A stretch of 64,000 nt of DNA from Streptomyces sp. CNQ-509 (GCF_001011035.1 NZ_CP011492.1:1247501-1311500), one strand, 5' to 3'. Counted from the stretch's first letter, positions 43,370 to 52,260 are shown. Notes: generated by a model not told the origin, from the sequence alone. Made by a program: numbers and translations.

Positions 43370-44737
43370 TCACCCCCCGCCGGTGTGCACCCGGAAGGCC
43401 GCCCGGCGCACGGCCTTGGCCACCGCCGGGTCGGGGTGCGCGGCGGCCAGCGCCACCAGCACCTGGACCGTACGGGGATGGCCCGCGCCGCCCACCTCCG
43501 CCAGCAGCGCGGGCACGCTGCCCTGCACCGCCGACTCCAGGTGCCGCACCAGCAGGCTGCCCTCGCCGTGGTCGGCGACCGCGGCGGCGGTGTCGACCCA
43601 CAGCCAGGTCGCCTCCTCCCGGGTCAGCGCGCCCAGCGCCTCGTCCGCGTCGCCGCCCTCCTGCTCGGCCAGCCACAGCAGCGCGTAAGGACGCAGCATC
43701 GGCTCGTCGCACGCCTCGCGCACCGCGCTCTCCGCCGCCGCGCCGACCGCGCGCAGCGCCTCGAACGCCAGCCCGCGCAGCAGCGCGTCGTCGCCCCGCG
43801 CCACCTCCAGCAGTTCCGCGACCGCGCTGCCGGAGGGCCGCGCCGCCAGCCACGCGCGGTACTCGGCGCGGGCCGGGCCCGGCGTCAGCCCCGCGCAACT
43901 GCGCAGCATCGCCTCGGCGGGCTTCTCGATGTGCCCCTCGGGGCCCTGGGCGGCGATACAGATCTGCTCGATCTTCATCCACACGGCCCAGTGGCCCAGC
44001 GGCGTCAGCGACACCTCCGGGCCCTCCCGGGTCAGCGCCCCCACCGAGGCGAACGCCTCCAGCGCCCAGTCCAGCAGCCCGGACAGCAGCGCCGGCAGCT
44101 CCGCGTCCGGGACCTCCTCCGCCGCCGCCGGCTCAGCGGCCTGGCCCGGCACGGGGGTGCCCTCGCTGCCGTACGCGACCTCGCAGCGCTCGGTGCGCAG
44201 TTCGGCGACGCGCTGGCCGAGGAGGTCCAGCAGGACGGGTACGCGGACGGGGCCGCCGGTGAGGTGGAGCAGGGCGAGCATCTGCGGCATGGCCTCGATG
44301 GCGTCGCCGAGGGCGACCGAGTCGACGGCCAGCGGCTCGGGCACGGGGTGCGCCAGCGACCAGGCGTCGAAGAGCGCGACCCAGCCGCGGAGCACCGCGC
44401 GCTCGTCGCGGTCCCAGGCCCGCAGCCGCCAGGCGGGGCGGGCGTACGCGCCCTGCACCTCGACCAGCCCCGCGAGCCTGGCCCGGTCCCACTCGGCCTG
44501 CGGCGCCTCCGTCCAGGGCCGTGGCCTCCCCTCCGCCCACCGGGCGACCCGCACCGCCTCGGCGAGGAGGGCGCGGGCGTGGCCGGCGAGCACCCGGGGC
44601 GCGGCGATGCCCTCCGGGGGCCGCGGCGCCGGGCGAAGGGCCCGGTCGACGACGGCCCGGCGGGCTGCGGCGGCCATCTCGCGACGGGGCTGCCTGGGGA
44701 CGAGGCGGAGCGGCGGGTGGTGCGAACTGTGCGCCAT
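43370..44737 (-). CDS. Large Ala/Arg/Leu-rich protein of unknown function with HEAT-like C-terminus
   Basis: 455 residues, not assigned to a family. No signal peptide or membrane helix. The C-terminal third (about 300-455) is a run of short helices (LLRGLAFEALRAVGAAAESA, YALLWLAEQEGGDADEALGA, TVQVLVALAAAHPDPAVAKA) resembling HEAT-type repeats. The middle has an LLTGGPVRVPVLLDLLGQRV-like winged-helix-sized stretch. Third-position GC is strongly biased throughout, so it is a real gene. ATG 44737 is the most natural start; the frame extends to 44776. The 169-base gap before the next gene holds nothing assignable. Confidence 0.72.
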   Translation of the reverse strand: MAHSSHHPPLRLVPRQPRREMAAAARRAVVDRALRPAPRPPEGIAAPRVLAGHARALLAEAVRVARWAEGRPRPWTEAPQAEWDRARLAGLVEVQGAYARPAWRLRAWDRDERAVLRGWVALFDAWSLAHPVPEPLAVDSVALGDAIEAMPQMLALLHLTGGPVRVPVLLDLLGQRVAELRTERCEVAYGSEGTPVPGQAAEPAAAEEVPDAELPALLSGLLDWALEAFASVGALTREGPEVSLTPLGHWAVWMKIEQICIAAQGPEGHIEKPAEAMLRSCAGLTPGPARAEYRAWLAARPSGSAVAELLEVARGDDALLRGLAFEALRAVGAAAESAVREACDEPMLRPYALLWLAEQEGGDADEALGALTREEATWLWVDTAAAVADHGEGSLLVRHLESAVQGSVPALLAEVGGAGHPRTVQVLVALAAAHPDPAVAKAVRRAAFRVHTGGG

Positions 44738-44906
44738 CACGCACCAAGTCTCGCGGGTGGGGCGGCGAAAGCCCAATCCGGGGTTGGCGAGGGGCCGTCG
44801 GGCGGGCCGCGGCGGGCTCGACGGCGGGCCGGAAACGGGGCCGGGGGCTGTCTTCTGGATCTTGCCGGACCGGGGGCCCGCGCAGGGGGGATTTGGCGGA
44901 AAGGGC

Positions 44907-46055
44907 CTAGAGCAGGGGGGTCAGGAAGCGGCGCACGGTCTCCTCGTACGCGGCCGGGGTGGCGTTCCACAGCGTCGCGTGCCCGCCGTCGGGGACCTCG
45001 CGGAGCAGCATCTTGTCGCCGCCGCGGGCAGCGAACGCCCGCGCCGCCGCGAGTGGGGCGATGTCGTCGGCCTGGCCCTGGAGCACCAGCGTCGGCGCCT
45101 CCGGTACGGCGAGCGCGGTGTCCAGCTCCGGGTACTCCCCGGCCGCCAGCACCGCGAGACCGCGCAGCCGGCCGGGGAGCGGTAGCCGCCCGGGGGCGCC
45201 GGAGCGGCCGGAGAGGGCCCGTACCGCGGCGCGCCAGTCGAGCACCGGCGAGTCCAGCACCAGCCCCGCGATGCCATAGGCCGCCGCGGACTCCGCGGCC
45301 GTGCGCAGCGCCATGGTGGCGCCGGTCGACCAGCCGTACAGCACCGCGCGCCGCGCGCCGTGCCGCACCGCCCAGTGGAGCGCCGCGTCGAGGTCGGGCC
45401 ACTCGGCGCGGCCGAGCGCACCGCGGCCGCCGGGGACGGGCGGGGCGCCGGGGTCGCCGCGGAAGGCGGGGGCGAGGACCGGCAGGCCCAGCTCGTGCAG
45501 GAACGGCAGGGCGGTCAGGGCCTGTTCGCGGGTGTCGCCGAGGCCGTGGGCGGCGATGACCCAGGTGCCGCGGGTGCCCGGCACGTACCACGCGGGCAGC
45601 GCGCCCAGCGGGCCCGCGACGGTGACCTCCTGGTACGCGATGCCCAGCGCCGAGCGCGGCGTGCCCACGTACACCTTCGGCGTCAGCCGCACCCGGGTGC
45701 CCGCGTCCAGGCTGCCGTACGTGACGCGCTCCAGCCGGCGCACGAGCCGGCCGCCCGGCCACGACTCGGCGCGCACCAGGGGGCCGACGACGGCGTGCAC
45801 GTCCCGGCCCGTCAGCCCGTACGTCTCGGGGCGCAGGGCGGGCGGCGAGCCGGGCCCGAGGGTGACCTGCCCGCCGGCCTCGGCGATCACCCGCAGCCGG
45901 GGTCCCTGGAAGCCGACGGGTCCCGCTGGGGCGGGCCGCAGGGCGGCGCGGGAGCCGTACCGCCCGGCGGCCACGGCGGCGGCACCGGCGCCGACTCCGG
46001 CGGCGAGGAGGCTGGTCAGGGCCGCGGCGGCCGGTTTGATGCGCATCTCAGCCAT
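44907..46055 (-). CDS. Alpha/beta hydrolase with N-terminal membrane anchor
   Basis: 382 residues. An N-terminal helix (ALTSLLAAGVGAGAAAVAAG, about 12-31) is probably an uncleaved anchor or signal. The hydrolase domain (about 150-382) has the oxyanion HGLGDT, nucleophile elbow GWSTG (about 240), acid in GQADDIAP and catalytic His in DGGHATLWN (about 361). It belongs with the BAAT/dienelactone-like serine hydrolases; the substrate is unknown. ATG 46055 begins MAEMRIKPAAAAL. The neighbouring aldolase gene lies 60 bases upstream on the same strand. Confidence 0.88.
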   Translation of the reverse strand: MAEMRIKPAAAALTSLLAAGVGAGAAAVAAGRYGSRAALRPAPAGPVGFQGPRLRVIAEAGGQVTLGPGSPPALRPETYGLTGRDVHAVVGPLVRAESWPGGRLVRRLERVTYGSLDAGTRVRLTPKVYVGTPRSALGIAYQEVTVAGPLGALPAWYVPGTRGTWVIAAHGLGDTREQALTALPFLHELGLPVLAPAFRGDPGAPPVPGGRGALGRAEWPDLDAALHWAVRHGARRAVLYGWSTGATMALRTAAESAAAYGIAGLVLDSPVLDWRAAVRALSGRSGAPGRLPLPGRLRGLAVLAAGEYPELDTALAVPEAPTLVLQGQADDIAPLAAARAFAARGGDKMLLREVPDGGHATLWNATPAAYEETVRRFLTPLL

Positions 46056-46115
46056 TGTCCGCGTACGGCCAGGACCCTGCCAGTGCGCACACCCGCCCGG
46101 GTCACGGGCACCGGC

Positions 46116-46748
46116 TCACCCCTGGCCGTAGCCCTTCAGCTTCTCCGCCACCTCCCCGAGCTCTTCCGCCGACAGCAGCGACGGGCTCAGCCCCGGCGCC
46201 GAGCGCGCGGCCAGCCACACCCGGCACATCCATTCGAGCTGCGCGGTCCTGTCGTACGCCTGCGCGAGACCGGCGCCGTACGCGACGGTGCCGTGGTTCT
46301 GCAGCAGGCACGCGGACCGTCCGGCGAGCGCCGTCAGCATGCCCGCGGCCAGCTCGGGCGTCCCGTAGAGCGCGTACGGGGCGACGCGCACCGGGCCGCC
46401 GAGGGCCGCGGTGGCGTAGTGGACGGTGGGCAGTTCCGGCACGAGCGTGGAGACGGCGGTCGCGTGCACGGCGTGGGTGTGCACGACGGCGCTCGCGTCG
46501 GTGTTCTCGTAGACCGCCAGGTGCATGGGCAGCTCGCTCGTCGGCTTGAGCGAGCCGTGCGTCTGCCGCCCCCGCAGGTCGACGGCGACGAGGTCGTCGT
46601 CGCCCAACTCCTCGTAGGGAACGCCGGTCGGGGTGATGAGCACATGGTCGCCCATCCGCGCGGAGACGTTGCCCGAGGTTCCGACGACCAGCCCTTCGGA
46701 GTACATCCGCCGGGCCGTCGCCAGCAGCTCACGCCACGCGTGACGCAT
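46116..46748 (-). CDS. Class II aldolase/adducin family protein (fuculose-phosphate aldolase-like)
   Basis: 210 residues. Zinc ligands and catalytic residues are in place: GTSGNVSARMG (about 24-34) for phosphate binding, SELPMH with the catalytic Glu, HTHAVHA (zinc His pair) and LLQNHGTVAYG (third His). Such enzymes cleave L-fuculose-1-phosphate, ribulose-phosphate or methylthioribulose-phosphate-type substrates, or act as epimerases; the exact substrate is not determinable. ATG 46748 has GGGAGGA 5 bases upstream. Confidence 0.9.
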   Translation of the reverse strand: MRHAWRELLATARRMYSEGLVVGTSGNVSARMGDHVLITPTGVPYEELGDDDLVAVDLRGRQTHGSLKPTSELPMHLAVYENTDASAVVHTHAVHATAVSTLVPELPTVHYATAALGGPVRVAPYALYGTPELAAGMLTALAGRSACLLQNHGTVAYGAGLAQAYDRTAQLEWMCRVWLAARSAPGLSPSLLSAEELGEVAEKLKGYGQG

Positions 46749-46814
46749 CTGTATCCTCCCTATGACCTGCGCATGAAGCGTTTGGCCGGGGACATTGCGA
46801 CACCCATTCGCCCT

Positions 46815-46858
46815 CGTCACCGTCGCGTCCGGCCCAGTTCACCTTGTGTTCACTCGGA
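46815..46858 (+). promoter_or_regulatory. PHO box (PhoP operator) upstream of pit
   Basis: Two adjacent 11-base direct repeats, GTTCACCTTGT (46837-46847) and GTTCACTCGGA (46848-46858), match the Streptomyces PHO-box pattern GTTCACC-N4. A weaker unit, CGTCACCGTCG, lies exactly two 11-base steps upstream (46815). The box ends 50 bases before the pit start, where PhoP would bind under phosphate limitation. The motif is directly visible; PhoP binding is inferred from established work on Streptomyces. Confidence 0.75.
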
Positions 46859-46908
46859 GTACTTACGTTCCTCACGGCCCCCGACCTTCGAGCGGATTGC
46901 TTGGGTAC

Positions 46909-48126
46909 ATGGAACACCTCACTCTCATCATCGGAGTCGTCGTAGTCACCGCCCTGGTGTTCGACTTCACGAACGGGTTCCACGACACCGCCAACGCCAT
47001 GGCCACCACCATCTCCACCGGGGCGCTCAAGCCCAAGACGGCGGTGGCGATGAGCGCAGTCCTCAACCTCATCGGCGCCTTCCTCTCCGTGGAAGTCGCC
47101 AAGACCATCTCCGGCGGCATCATCGACGAAGGGTCCGGCATCCAGCCCGAAGTGATCTTCGCGGGGCTGGTGGGTGCGATCGTCTGGAACCTGCTGACCT
47201 GGCTCGCCGGGCTGCCCTCCAGCTCCTCGCACGCCCTCTTCGGCGGCCTGATCGGCGCGACCCTCGTCTCCGTCGGCTGGAACGGCGTGCACATGGACGC
47301 CATCGTCATGAAGGTCCTCATCCCCGCCATCGCCGCGCCGCTGGTCGCGGGCGTCGCCGCCGCCGCCGCGACCCGGCTGACGTACCGGCTCGCAAAGCGC
47401 CGCTCCGCGGACCAGACCGCGAGGGGCTACCGCGCCGGGCAGATCACCTCCGGCGCGCTGGTCTCCCTCGCCCACGGCACCAACGACGCCCAGAAGACGA
47501 TGGGCGTCATCACCCTGGCGCTGATCACCGGCGGCTCGCTGGCCCCCAACTCCGACCCGCCCACCTGGGTCATCGTCTCCGCCGCGCTGGCCATCGCGCT
47601 CGGCACGTACCTCGGCGGCTGGCGGATCATCCGCACCATGGGCAAGGGCCTCACCGACATCCAGCCGCCGCAGGGCTTCTCCGCCCAGACCAGCTCGGCC
47701 ACGGTGATCCTCGCCTCCTCGCACCTCGGCTTCGCCCTGTCCACCACCCAGGTCTGCTCCGGCGCGATCATGGGCTCCGGCGTGGGCAAGAAGGGCGGCG
47801 TGGTGCGCTGGAGCACCGCCGGGCGGATGGTCGCCGCGTGGGGGCTGACCCTGCCGGCCGCGGGGCTGATCGCGGGGGCCGCGGCGTTCCTGGCGGACCG
47901 GGGCGACTGGGGCGTGGTGACTGTCGCCATCCTGGGCGTCGCCGCCTGCGCGACCATCTGGGCGGCCTCGCGCCGCGACCGGGTCGACCACTCCAACGTC
48001 AACGACGTGGACCCGGTGACCGGAGAGCCCGTCACCGCCGGCGACGGCGCGGACGGTGCCGTGGAGCCGGTGAGCATACCCGCGCCGCGGACCGCGTCCG
48101 GCCCCGCCTCCCAGGCCACGGTCTGA
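46909..48126 (+). CDS. pit: Low-affinity inorganic phosphate transporter (PiT family)
   Basis: 405 residues, about ten membrane helices in two repeats. The PiT signatures are duplicated: FTNGFHDTANAMATTISTGA (about 20-39) and LAHGTNDAQKTMGVITLAL (about 188-206). It imports metal-phosphate complexes by proton symport. The end (about 365-405) is a polar cytosolic tail. ATG 46909 is chosen because the protein then begins MEHLTLIIGVVVVTALVFDF, the first helix. A PHO box lies just upstream. An 80-residue membrane protein and cobQ follow closely on the same strand. Confidence 0.95.
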   Translation: MEHLTLIIGVVVVTALVFDFTNGFHDTANAMATTISTGALKPKTAVAMSAVLNLIGAFLSVEVAKTISGGIIDEGSGIQPEVIFAGLVGAIVWNLLTWLAGLPSSSSHALFGGLIGATLVSVGWNGVHMDAIVMKVLIPAIAAPLVAGVAAAAATRLTYRLAKRRSADQTARGYRAGQITSGALVSLAHGTNDAQKTMGVITLALITGGSLAPNSDPPTWVIVSAALAIALGTYLGGWRIIRTMGKGLTDIQPPQGFSAQTSSATVILASSHLGFALSTTQVCSGAIMGSGVGKKGGVVRWSTAGRMVAAWGLTLPAAGLIAGAAAFLADRGDWGVVTVAILGVAACATIWAASRRDRVDHSNVNDVDPVTGEPVTAGDGADGAVEPVSIPAPRTASGPASQATV

Positions 48127-48158
48127 CGGCCGATCCCGACTGAGACCAAGGAAGCAGC

Positions 48159-48401
48159 ATGGACATCGACTGGGCAGCACTCGGCGAGGTCTTCGGCGTC
48201 AGCCTCGTCATGACGGTCGCGCTCGTGGGCCTCTTCACGGTGGGCATCGTCGGCCTCTCCCCGAAGACGGAGCCGGAAGGACCCGAGGGCGCCGCGGCGA
48301 CCGAGACGGCACCCTCCGCCCTGGCCAGGGCGGGTGCCTACGTATGCTTCACGCTGTGTGCAGCAGCCGTGGCCTACGGGATCTATCTGATCGTCAAGTG
48401 A
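48159..48401 (+). CDS. Small two-helix membrane protein between pit and cobQ
   Basis: 80 residues: helix 1 FGVSLVMTVALVGLFTVGIV (about 12-31), a polar Glu/Pro/Ala loop and helix 2 AGAYVCFTLCAAAVAYGIYL (about 58-77). No family name is known to me; homologues follow pit in Streptomyces. ATG 48159 has AAGGAAGCAG upstream. The 32-base gap from pit and the GTGA overlap with cobQ suggest pit, this gene and cobQ form one transcription unit. Confidence 0.75.
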   Translation: MDIDWAALGEVFGVSLVMTVALVGLFTVGIVGLSPKTEPEGPEGAAATETAPSALARAGAYVCFTLCAAAVAYGIYLIVK

Positions 48402-49927
48402 CGGCGCGTGCCGGCGGCCTGCTGGTCGCCGGCACCACGTCGGACGCGGGCAAGAGCGTGGTCACCGCCGGCATCTGCCGGTGGCTGGCCCGGCGCGGCG
48501 TCTCCGTCGCGCCGTTCAAGGCGCAGAACATGTCGCTCAACTCGTACGTGACCCGCGAGGGCGCCGAGATCGGGCGGGCCCAGGCCATGCAGGCGGCGGC
48601 CGCCCGCACCGAGCCCACCGCGCTGATGAACCCGGTGCTGCTGAAGCCCGGCGGCGAGGCGCAGAGCCAGGTGGTGGTGCTGGGCCGGCCGGTGGCGGAG
48701 CTGAGCGCGGCGGGCTACCACGGGGAGCGGCAGCGGGCGCTGTTCGACACGGTCACGGACTGCCTGGAGGAGCTGCGGCGCGCGTACGACGTGGTGATCT
48801 GCGAGGGCGCGGGCAGCCCGGCGGAGATCAACCTGCGCCACAGCGACATCGTCAACATGGGGCTGGCGCGGGCGGCGCGGCTGCCCGTCGTGGTCGTCGG
48901 GGACATCGACAGGGGCGGGGTCTTCGCGTCCTTCTTCGGCACCACCGCGCTGCTGAGCGCGGCGGACCAGGGCCTGGTCGCGGGCTATCTGGTCAACAAG
49001 TTCCGCGGTGACGTCTCCCTGCTGGAGCCGGGGTTGTCGATGCTGCGCGGGCTGACCGGGCGGCAGACCCTGGGGGTGCTGCCGTTCCGGCACGGGCTGG
49101 GCATCGACGAGGAGGACGGGCTGCGGCTGTCCCTGCGCGGCCTCATCCGCGAGCTGCCCGCGGAGCCGCCGCACGGGCGGGAGGCGCTGCGGGTCGCGGT
49201 GGTGCCGGTGCCGCTGATGTCGAACTTCACCGACGTGGACGCGCTGGCCGCGGAGCCGGGCGTCGCCGTGCAGTTCACCGACCGGCCGGAGGAGCTGGCG
49301 GAGGCGGACCTGGTGGTGCTGCCGGGGACGCGGGGCACGATACGGGCGCTGGCGTGGCTGCGGGAGCGGGGCCTGGACGCGGCGGTGGCGCGCCGGGCGG
49401 CGCAGGGGCGGCCGGTGCTGGGCATCTGCGGCGGGTTCCAGATGCTGGCGGAGCGGATCGGCGACGCGGCGGGCGTGGAGGCGCGGCCCGCGCAGTCGGT
49501 GGCCGGGCTGGGACTGCTGCCCGTACGGGTGGAGTTCGCGGCGCGCAAGACGCTGGGCCGGCCCGCGGGCACGGCGCTGGGCGAGCCGGTGGCGGGGTAC
49601 GAGATCCACCACGGCGTGGCGGACGTACGGGGCGGGGAGCCGTTCCTCGCCGGGTGCCGGGTGGGCCAGGTGTGGGGGACGCACTGGCACGGGGCCCTGG
49701 AGAACGACGGCTTCCGGCGGGCGTTCCTGCGGCAGGTGGCGGCGGACGCGGGCCGGGCGTTCGTACCGGCGCCGGACACGTCCTTCGCGGCGCTGCGGGA
49801 GGAGCAGTTGGAGAAGCTGGGCGACCTGATCGAGGAGCACGCGGACACCAAGGCCCTGCTGCGCCTGATCGAGGCGGGCGCGCCGGGCGACCTGCCGTTC
49901 CTGCCGCCCGGGGCGCCGACGACGTAG
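48398..49927 (+). CDS. cobQ: Cobyric acid synthase
   Basis: 509 residues. It amidates adenosylcobyrinic acid a,c-diamide with glutamine and ATP to adenosylcobyric acid. N-terminal ATP domain: P-loop GTTSDAGKS (about 10-18), FKAQNMSLNSYVT. C-terminal class-I glutaminase: nucleophile Cys in GICGGFQML (about 345) and His in YEIHHGVAD plus GTHWHG. Length matches the family. GTG 48398 overlaps the preceding stop (GTGA), so its translation depends on the upstream gene. It is separated by about 9 kb from the other cobalamin genes in the window. Confidence 0.95.
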   Translation: MTARAGGLLVAGTTSDAGKSVVTAGICRWLARRGVSVAPFKAQNMSLNSYVTREGAEIGRAQAMQAAAARTEPTALMNPVLLKPGGEAQSQVVVLGRPVAELSAAGYHGERQRALFDTVTDCLEELRRAYDVVICEGAGSPAEINLRHSDIVNMGLARAARLPVVVVGDIDRGGVFASFFGTTALLSAADQGLVAGYLVNKFRGDVSLLEPGLSMLRGLTGRQTLGVLPFRHGLGIDEEDGLRLSLRGLIRELPAEPPHGREALRVAVVPVPLMSNFTDVDALAAEPGVAVQFTDRPEELAEADLVVLPGTRGTIRALAWLRERGLDAAVARRAAQGRPVLGICGGFQMLAERIGDAAGVEARPAQSVAGLGLLPVRVEFAARKTLGRPAGTALGEPVAGYEIHHGVADVRGGEPFLAGCRVGQVWGTHWHGALENDGFRRAFLRQVAADAGRAFVPAPDTSFAALREEQLEKLGDLIEEHADTKALLRLIEAGAPGDLPFLPPGAPTT

Positions 49928-49971
49928 CGGCCGTACCGGTACCGGGGACGTCCCCGGTACCGGTACGGCCG
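49928..49971. terminator. 44-bp perfect palindrome between cobQ and the convergent surface-protein gene
   Basis: Bases 49928-49971 are fully self-complementary, starting at the base after the cobQ stop. The arms contain internal GGTACC palindromes, so alternative hairpins are possible. It lies between convergent genes (next stop at 50010) and is presumably a two-way terminator. Confidence 0.75.
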
Positions 49972-50009
49972 TCAGACACGGTGCCGCACGCGCGCCGCTC
50001 TCGCGCGTG

Positions 50010-50987
50010 TCAGCCCCGCGTCCGGATGCGGGCCAGCACCAGGCCGCTGAGGCCCAGGCCGACGAGGAGGGCGGCGCCGCCGACCAGGTACGGGGTCGCC
50101 GAGCTGCCGCCCGTTTCTGCGAGTTGCCGCTCGGGGGCGGGGTCGGTGGCGTCGGCGGGCCGCTCGTCCTGGACCGGCTCGGCGTCGCCCTGGGGGCGGT
50201 CGCCGGGCTCCTCGCCCGGGCCCGTACCGCCACCGGCAGGCGTCTCGCACGCCGCCTCGACCAGCGTCACCTCGCCCTCCACCTCGGCGACGTTCAGCTT
50301 CAGCGGGTTCACCGAGACCCGCAGCCGCAGCGCCGCGGCGCTCGCCGCCGCGCGCGTGGTCTCCGTCTGCGAGAAGCCGAGCGACACCTCCCCCACGCCC
50401 GGCACCGCGACCACCGTCGGCTCGCCGCCCACGGTGACCGTGACGCGCTTGCCCAGGACGGTGACGGAGCCGAGGGTGCGGGACTCCGCCTTCGGCTTCT
50501 CCCCCACCGCGCAGACGGCCTTCGACGTCACCTCCTCGACCTTGATGAGCGGGAGCGCGGGCAACCCGGGGACGTGCACCTCGGCGCGGGCGAGGTGCGA
50601 CGACGCCTCGGCGCCGTACACGTCCACGGTGGCGTCCGCGGTGGCGACTTCGGCGCGCGCGATGTTCACCGCCCGGGGTCCTTCCGGGTGTTCGCCGCCC
50701 CCGGCGGCCGCGAGGCCGTCGACCCGGACGTCGAGTGCGGTCTTGTCCGCGGCGCCGGAGTCCCGGCCCGCGGCGGGCACGCGGACCTCGTTGAGCGTCG
50801 AAAGCACCGGCACCTGCACGGTCTTGTCGAGCAGGGAGACGTCGAGGTCGGCTCGGAGCACGGAGGCGCCGGCCGAGCCGGTACGGGCCGGGGCCGTGCC
50901 GCCGGCGTCGTCGGCGTAGACGGGTGCGGCAACGAGCAGGGCCGGGCCGGCGGCCAGTGCGGCCGCCGTGACGGCGGTCGCGGACAT
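50010..50987 (-). CDS. Cell-wall-anchored surface protein with LAETG sortase signal
   Basis: 325 residues. An N-terminal Sec signal (SATAVTAAALAAGPALLVAA, cut near VYA about residue 25) leads to a Val/Ala-rich beta domain (about 30-250) with few Cys. The C-terminus has a Pro/Glu/Asp stalk, LAETG (about 295), a membrane helix (ATPYLVGGAALLVGLGLSGL) and RIRTRG: a complete sortase signal. LAxTG is the class-E sortase motif of Streptomyces, also used by long chaplins. No sortase gene is in the window. The start is uncertain: ATG 50987 lacks a Shine-Dalgarno sequence, and a TTG 27 bases upstream has GGGGGG well placed. Confidence 0.82.
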   Translation of the reverse strand: MSATAVTAAALAAGPALLVAAPVYADDAGGTAPARTGSAGASVLRADLDVSLLDKTVQVPVLSTLNEVRVPAAGRDSGAADKTALDVRVDGLAAAGGGEHPEGPRAVNIARAEVATADATVDVYGAEASSHLARAEVHVPGLPALPLIKVEEVTSKAVCAVGEKPKAESRTLGSVTVLGKRVTVTVGGEPTVVAVPGVGEVSLGFSQTETTRAAASAAALRLRVSVNPLKLNVAEVEGEVTLVEAACETPAGGGTGPGEEPGDRPQGDAEPVQDERPADATDPAPERQLAETGGSSATPYLVGGAALLVGLGLSGLVLARIRTRG

Positions 50988-51168
50988 GCGAAACAGGCAG
51001 GACAAGCAGGACAAGGAACAAACCCCCCACGGGTTTACGTGCGTCGGATCGTCAACTGCCCCGCCATGCTTGCGCACTCAGGGTGACGTGACGGACACTC
51101 TGTGCTCGTTCACCCCTTCGGGGGAATCAGATCGCGGAAGTCGCCCCGCGCCCCCCGCTCCTCTGCTC

Positions 51169-52260
51169 TCAGCCGACGACCCGGCCGCGCAGGACGATCC
51201 GCCGCGGTGCCGTCAACACCCGCACGTCGGCCAGCGGATCGGCCTCGTACACCACGAGATCCGCGGGCGCGCCCTCCTCCAGGCCCGGGCGCCCGAGCCA
51301 CTCCCGCGCGCCCCACGCCGCCGCCGAGACGGCGTCCGCCGCCGGGATCCCGGCGGCGACCAGCTCGCCCACCTCCTGCCCGACCAGGCCGTGCGCCAGC
51401 GACCCGCCGGCGTCGGTGCCCGCGTAGACGGGGATGCCGGCGTCGTAGGCCGCGCGCACGGTGGCGTACCGGCGGTCGTGCAGCCGGCGCATGTGGTTGG
51501 CCCAGCGGGGGAACTTGGCCTGGCCGCCCGCCGCCAGCTCCGGGAACGTCGCGATGTTGACGAGGGTGGGCACGATGGCGACGCCGCGCTCGGCGAAGAG
51601 CGGCACGGTCTCCTCGGTGAGGCCCGTGGCGTGCTCGATGCAGTCGATGCCCGCCTCGACCAGGTCGCGCAGCGAGTCCTCGGCGAAGCAGTGGGCGGTC
51701 ACGCGGGCGCCGAGGCGGTGCGCCTCGGCGATCGCGGGGGCCAGGGCCTCGCGCGGCCAGCACGGGGTGAGGTCGCCGGCCTCGCGGTCGATCCAGTCGC
51801 CGACGAGCTTGACCCAGCCGTCGCCCCTGCGCGCCTCGCGGGCGACGTACGCGACGAGGTCGTCCGGTTCGATCTCGTGGGCGTAGTTGCGGATGTAGCG
51901 GCGGGTACGGGCGATGTGGCGGCCGGCGCGGACGAGCCGCGGCAGGTCGTCGCGGCCGTCGATCCAGCGGGTGTCGGCGGCGGAGCCCGCGTCGCGCAGC
52001 AGCAGGGCGCCGGCCTCGCGCTCGGTACGGGCCTGCTTCTCGCTGGTGGCGTCGTCCACCGCGCCGTGCGCGTCGAGCCCGACGTGGCAGTGGGCGTCGA
52101 CGAGCCCGGGCAGCGCCCAGCCCTCGATGTCGACGACCTCGCGCGCGGCGGCGGGCGGCGTGAAGGTGACGCGCCCGCCCACCACCCACAGCTCGTCGCG
52201 GACTTCCTCGCGGCCGGTCAGCACCCGGCCCCTCACGCGCAGCACCGGGCTTTCGCTCAT
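51169..52260 (-). CDS. Amidohydrolase-superfamily protein (imidazolonepropionase/prolidase-like)
   Basis: 363 residues, metal-dependent TIM-barrel hydrolase. Ligands visible: HxH in VDAHCHVGLD (about 57-62), Lys in DGWVKLVGDW (possible carbamylated bridge), His in VTAHCFAED, IEHATGL and Asp in YAGTDAGGS. The N-terminal beta-sandwich (1-52) and C-terminal strands (GAPADLVVYEADPLADVRVL) are as in the family. Typical substrates are cyclic amides or Xaa-Pro dipeptides; none can be specified. ATG 52260. It is divergent from ectA, which could be coincidental. Confidence 0.88.
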   Translation of the reverse strand: MSESPVLRVRGRVLTGREEVRDELWVVGGRVTFTPPAAAREVVDIEGWALPGLVDAHCHVGLDAHGAVDDATSEKQARTEREAGALLLRDAGSAADTRWIDGRDDLPRLVRAGRHIARTRRYIRNYAHEIEPDDLVAYVAREARRGDGWVKLVGDWIDREAGDLTPCWPREALAPAIAEAHRLGARVTAHCFAEDSLRDLVEAGIDCIEHATGLTEETVPLFAERGVAIVPTLVNIATFPELAAGGQAKFPRWANHMRRLHDRRYATVRAAYDAGIPVYAGTDAGGSLAHGLVGQEVGELVAAGIPAADAVSAAAWGAREWLGRPGLEEGAPADLVVYEADPLADVRVLTAPRRIVLRGRVVG

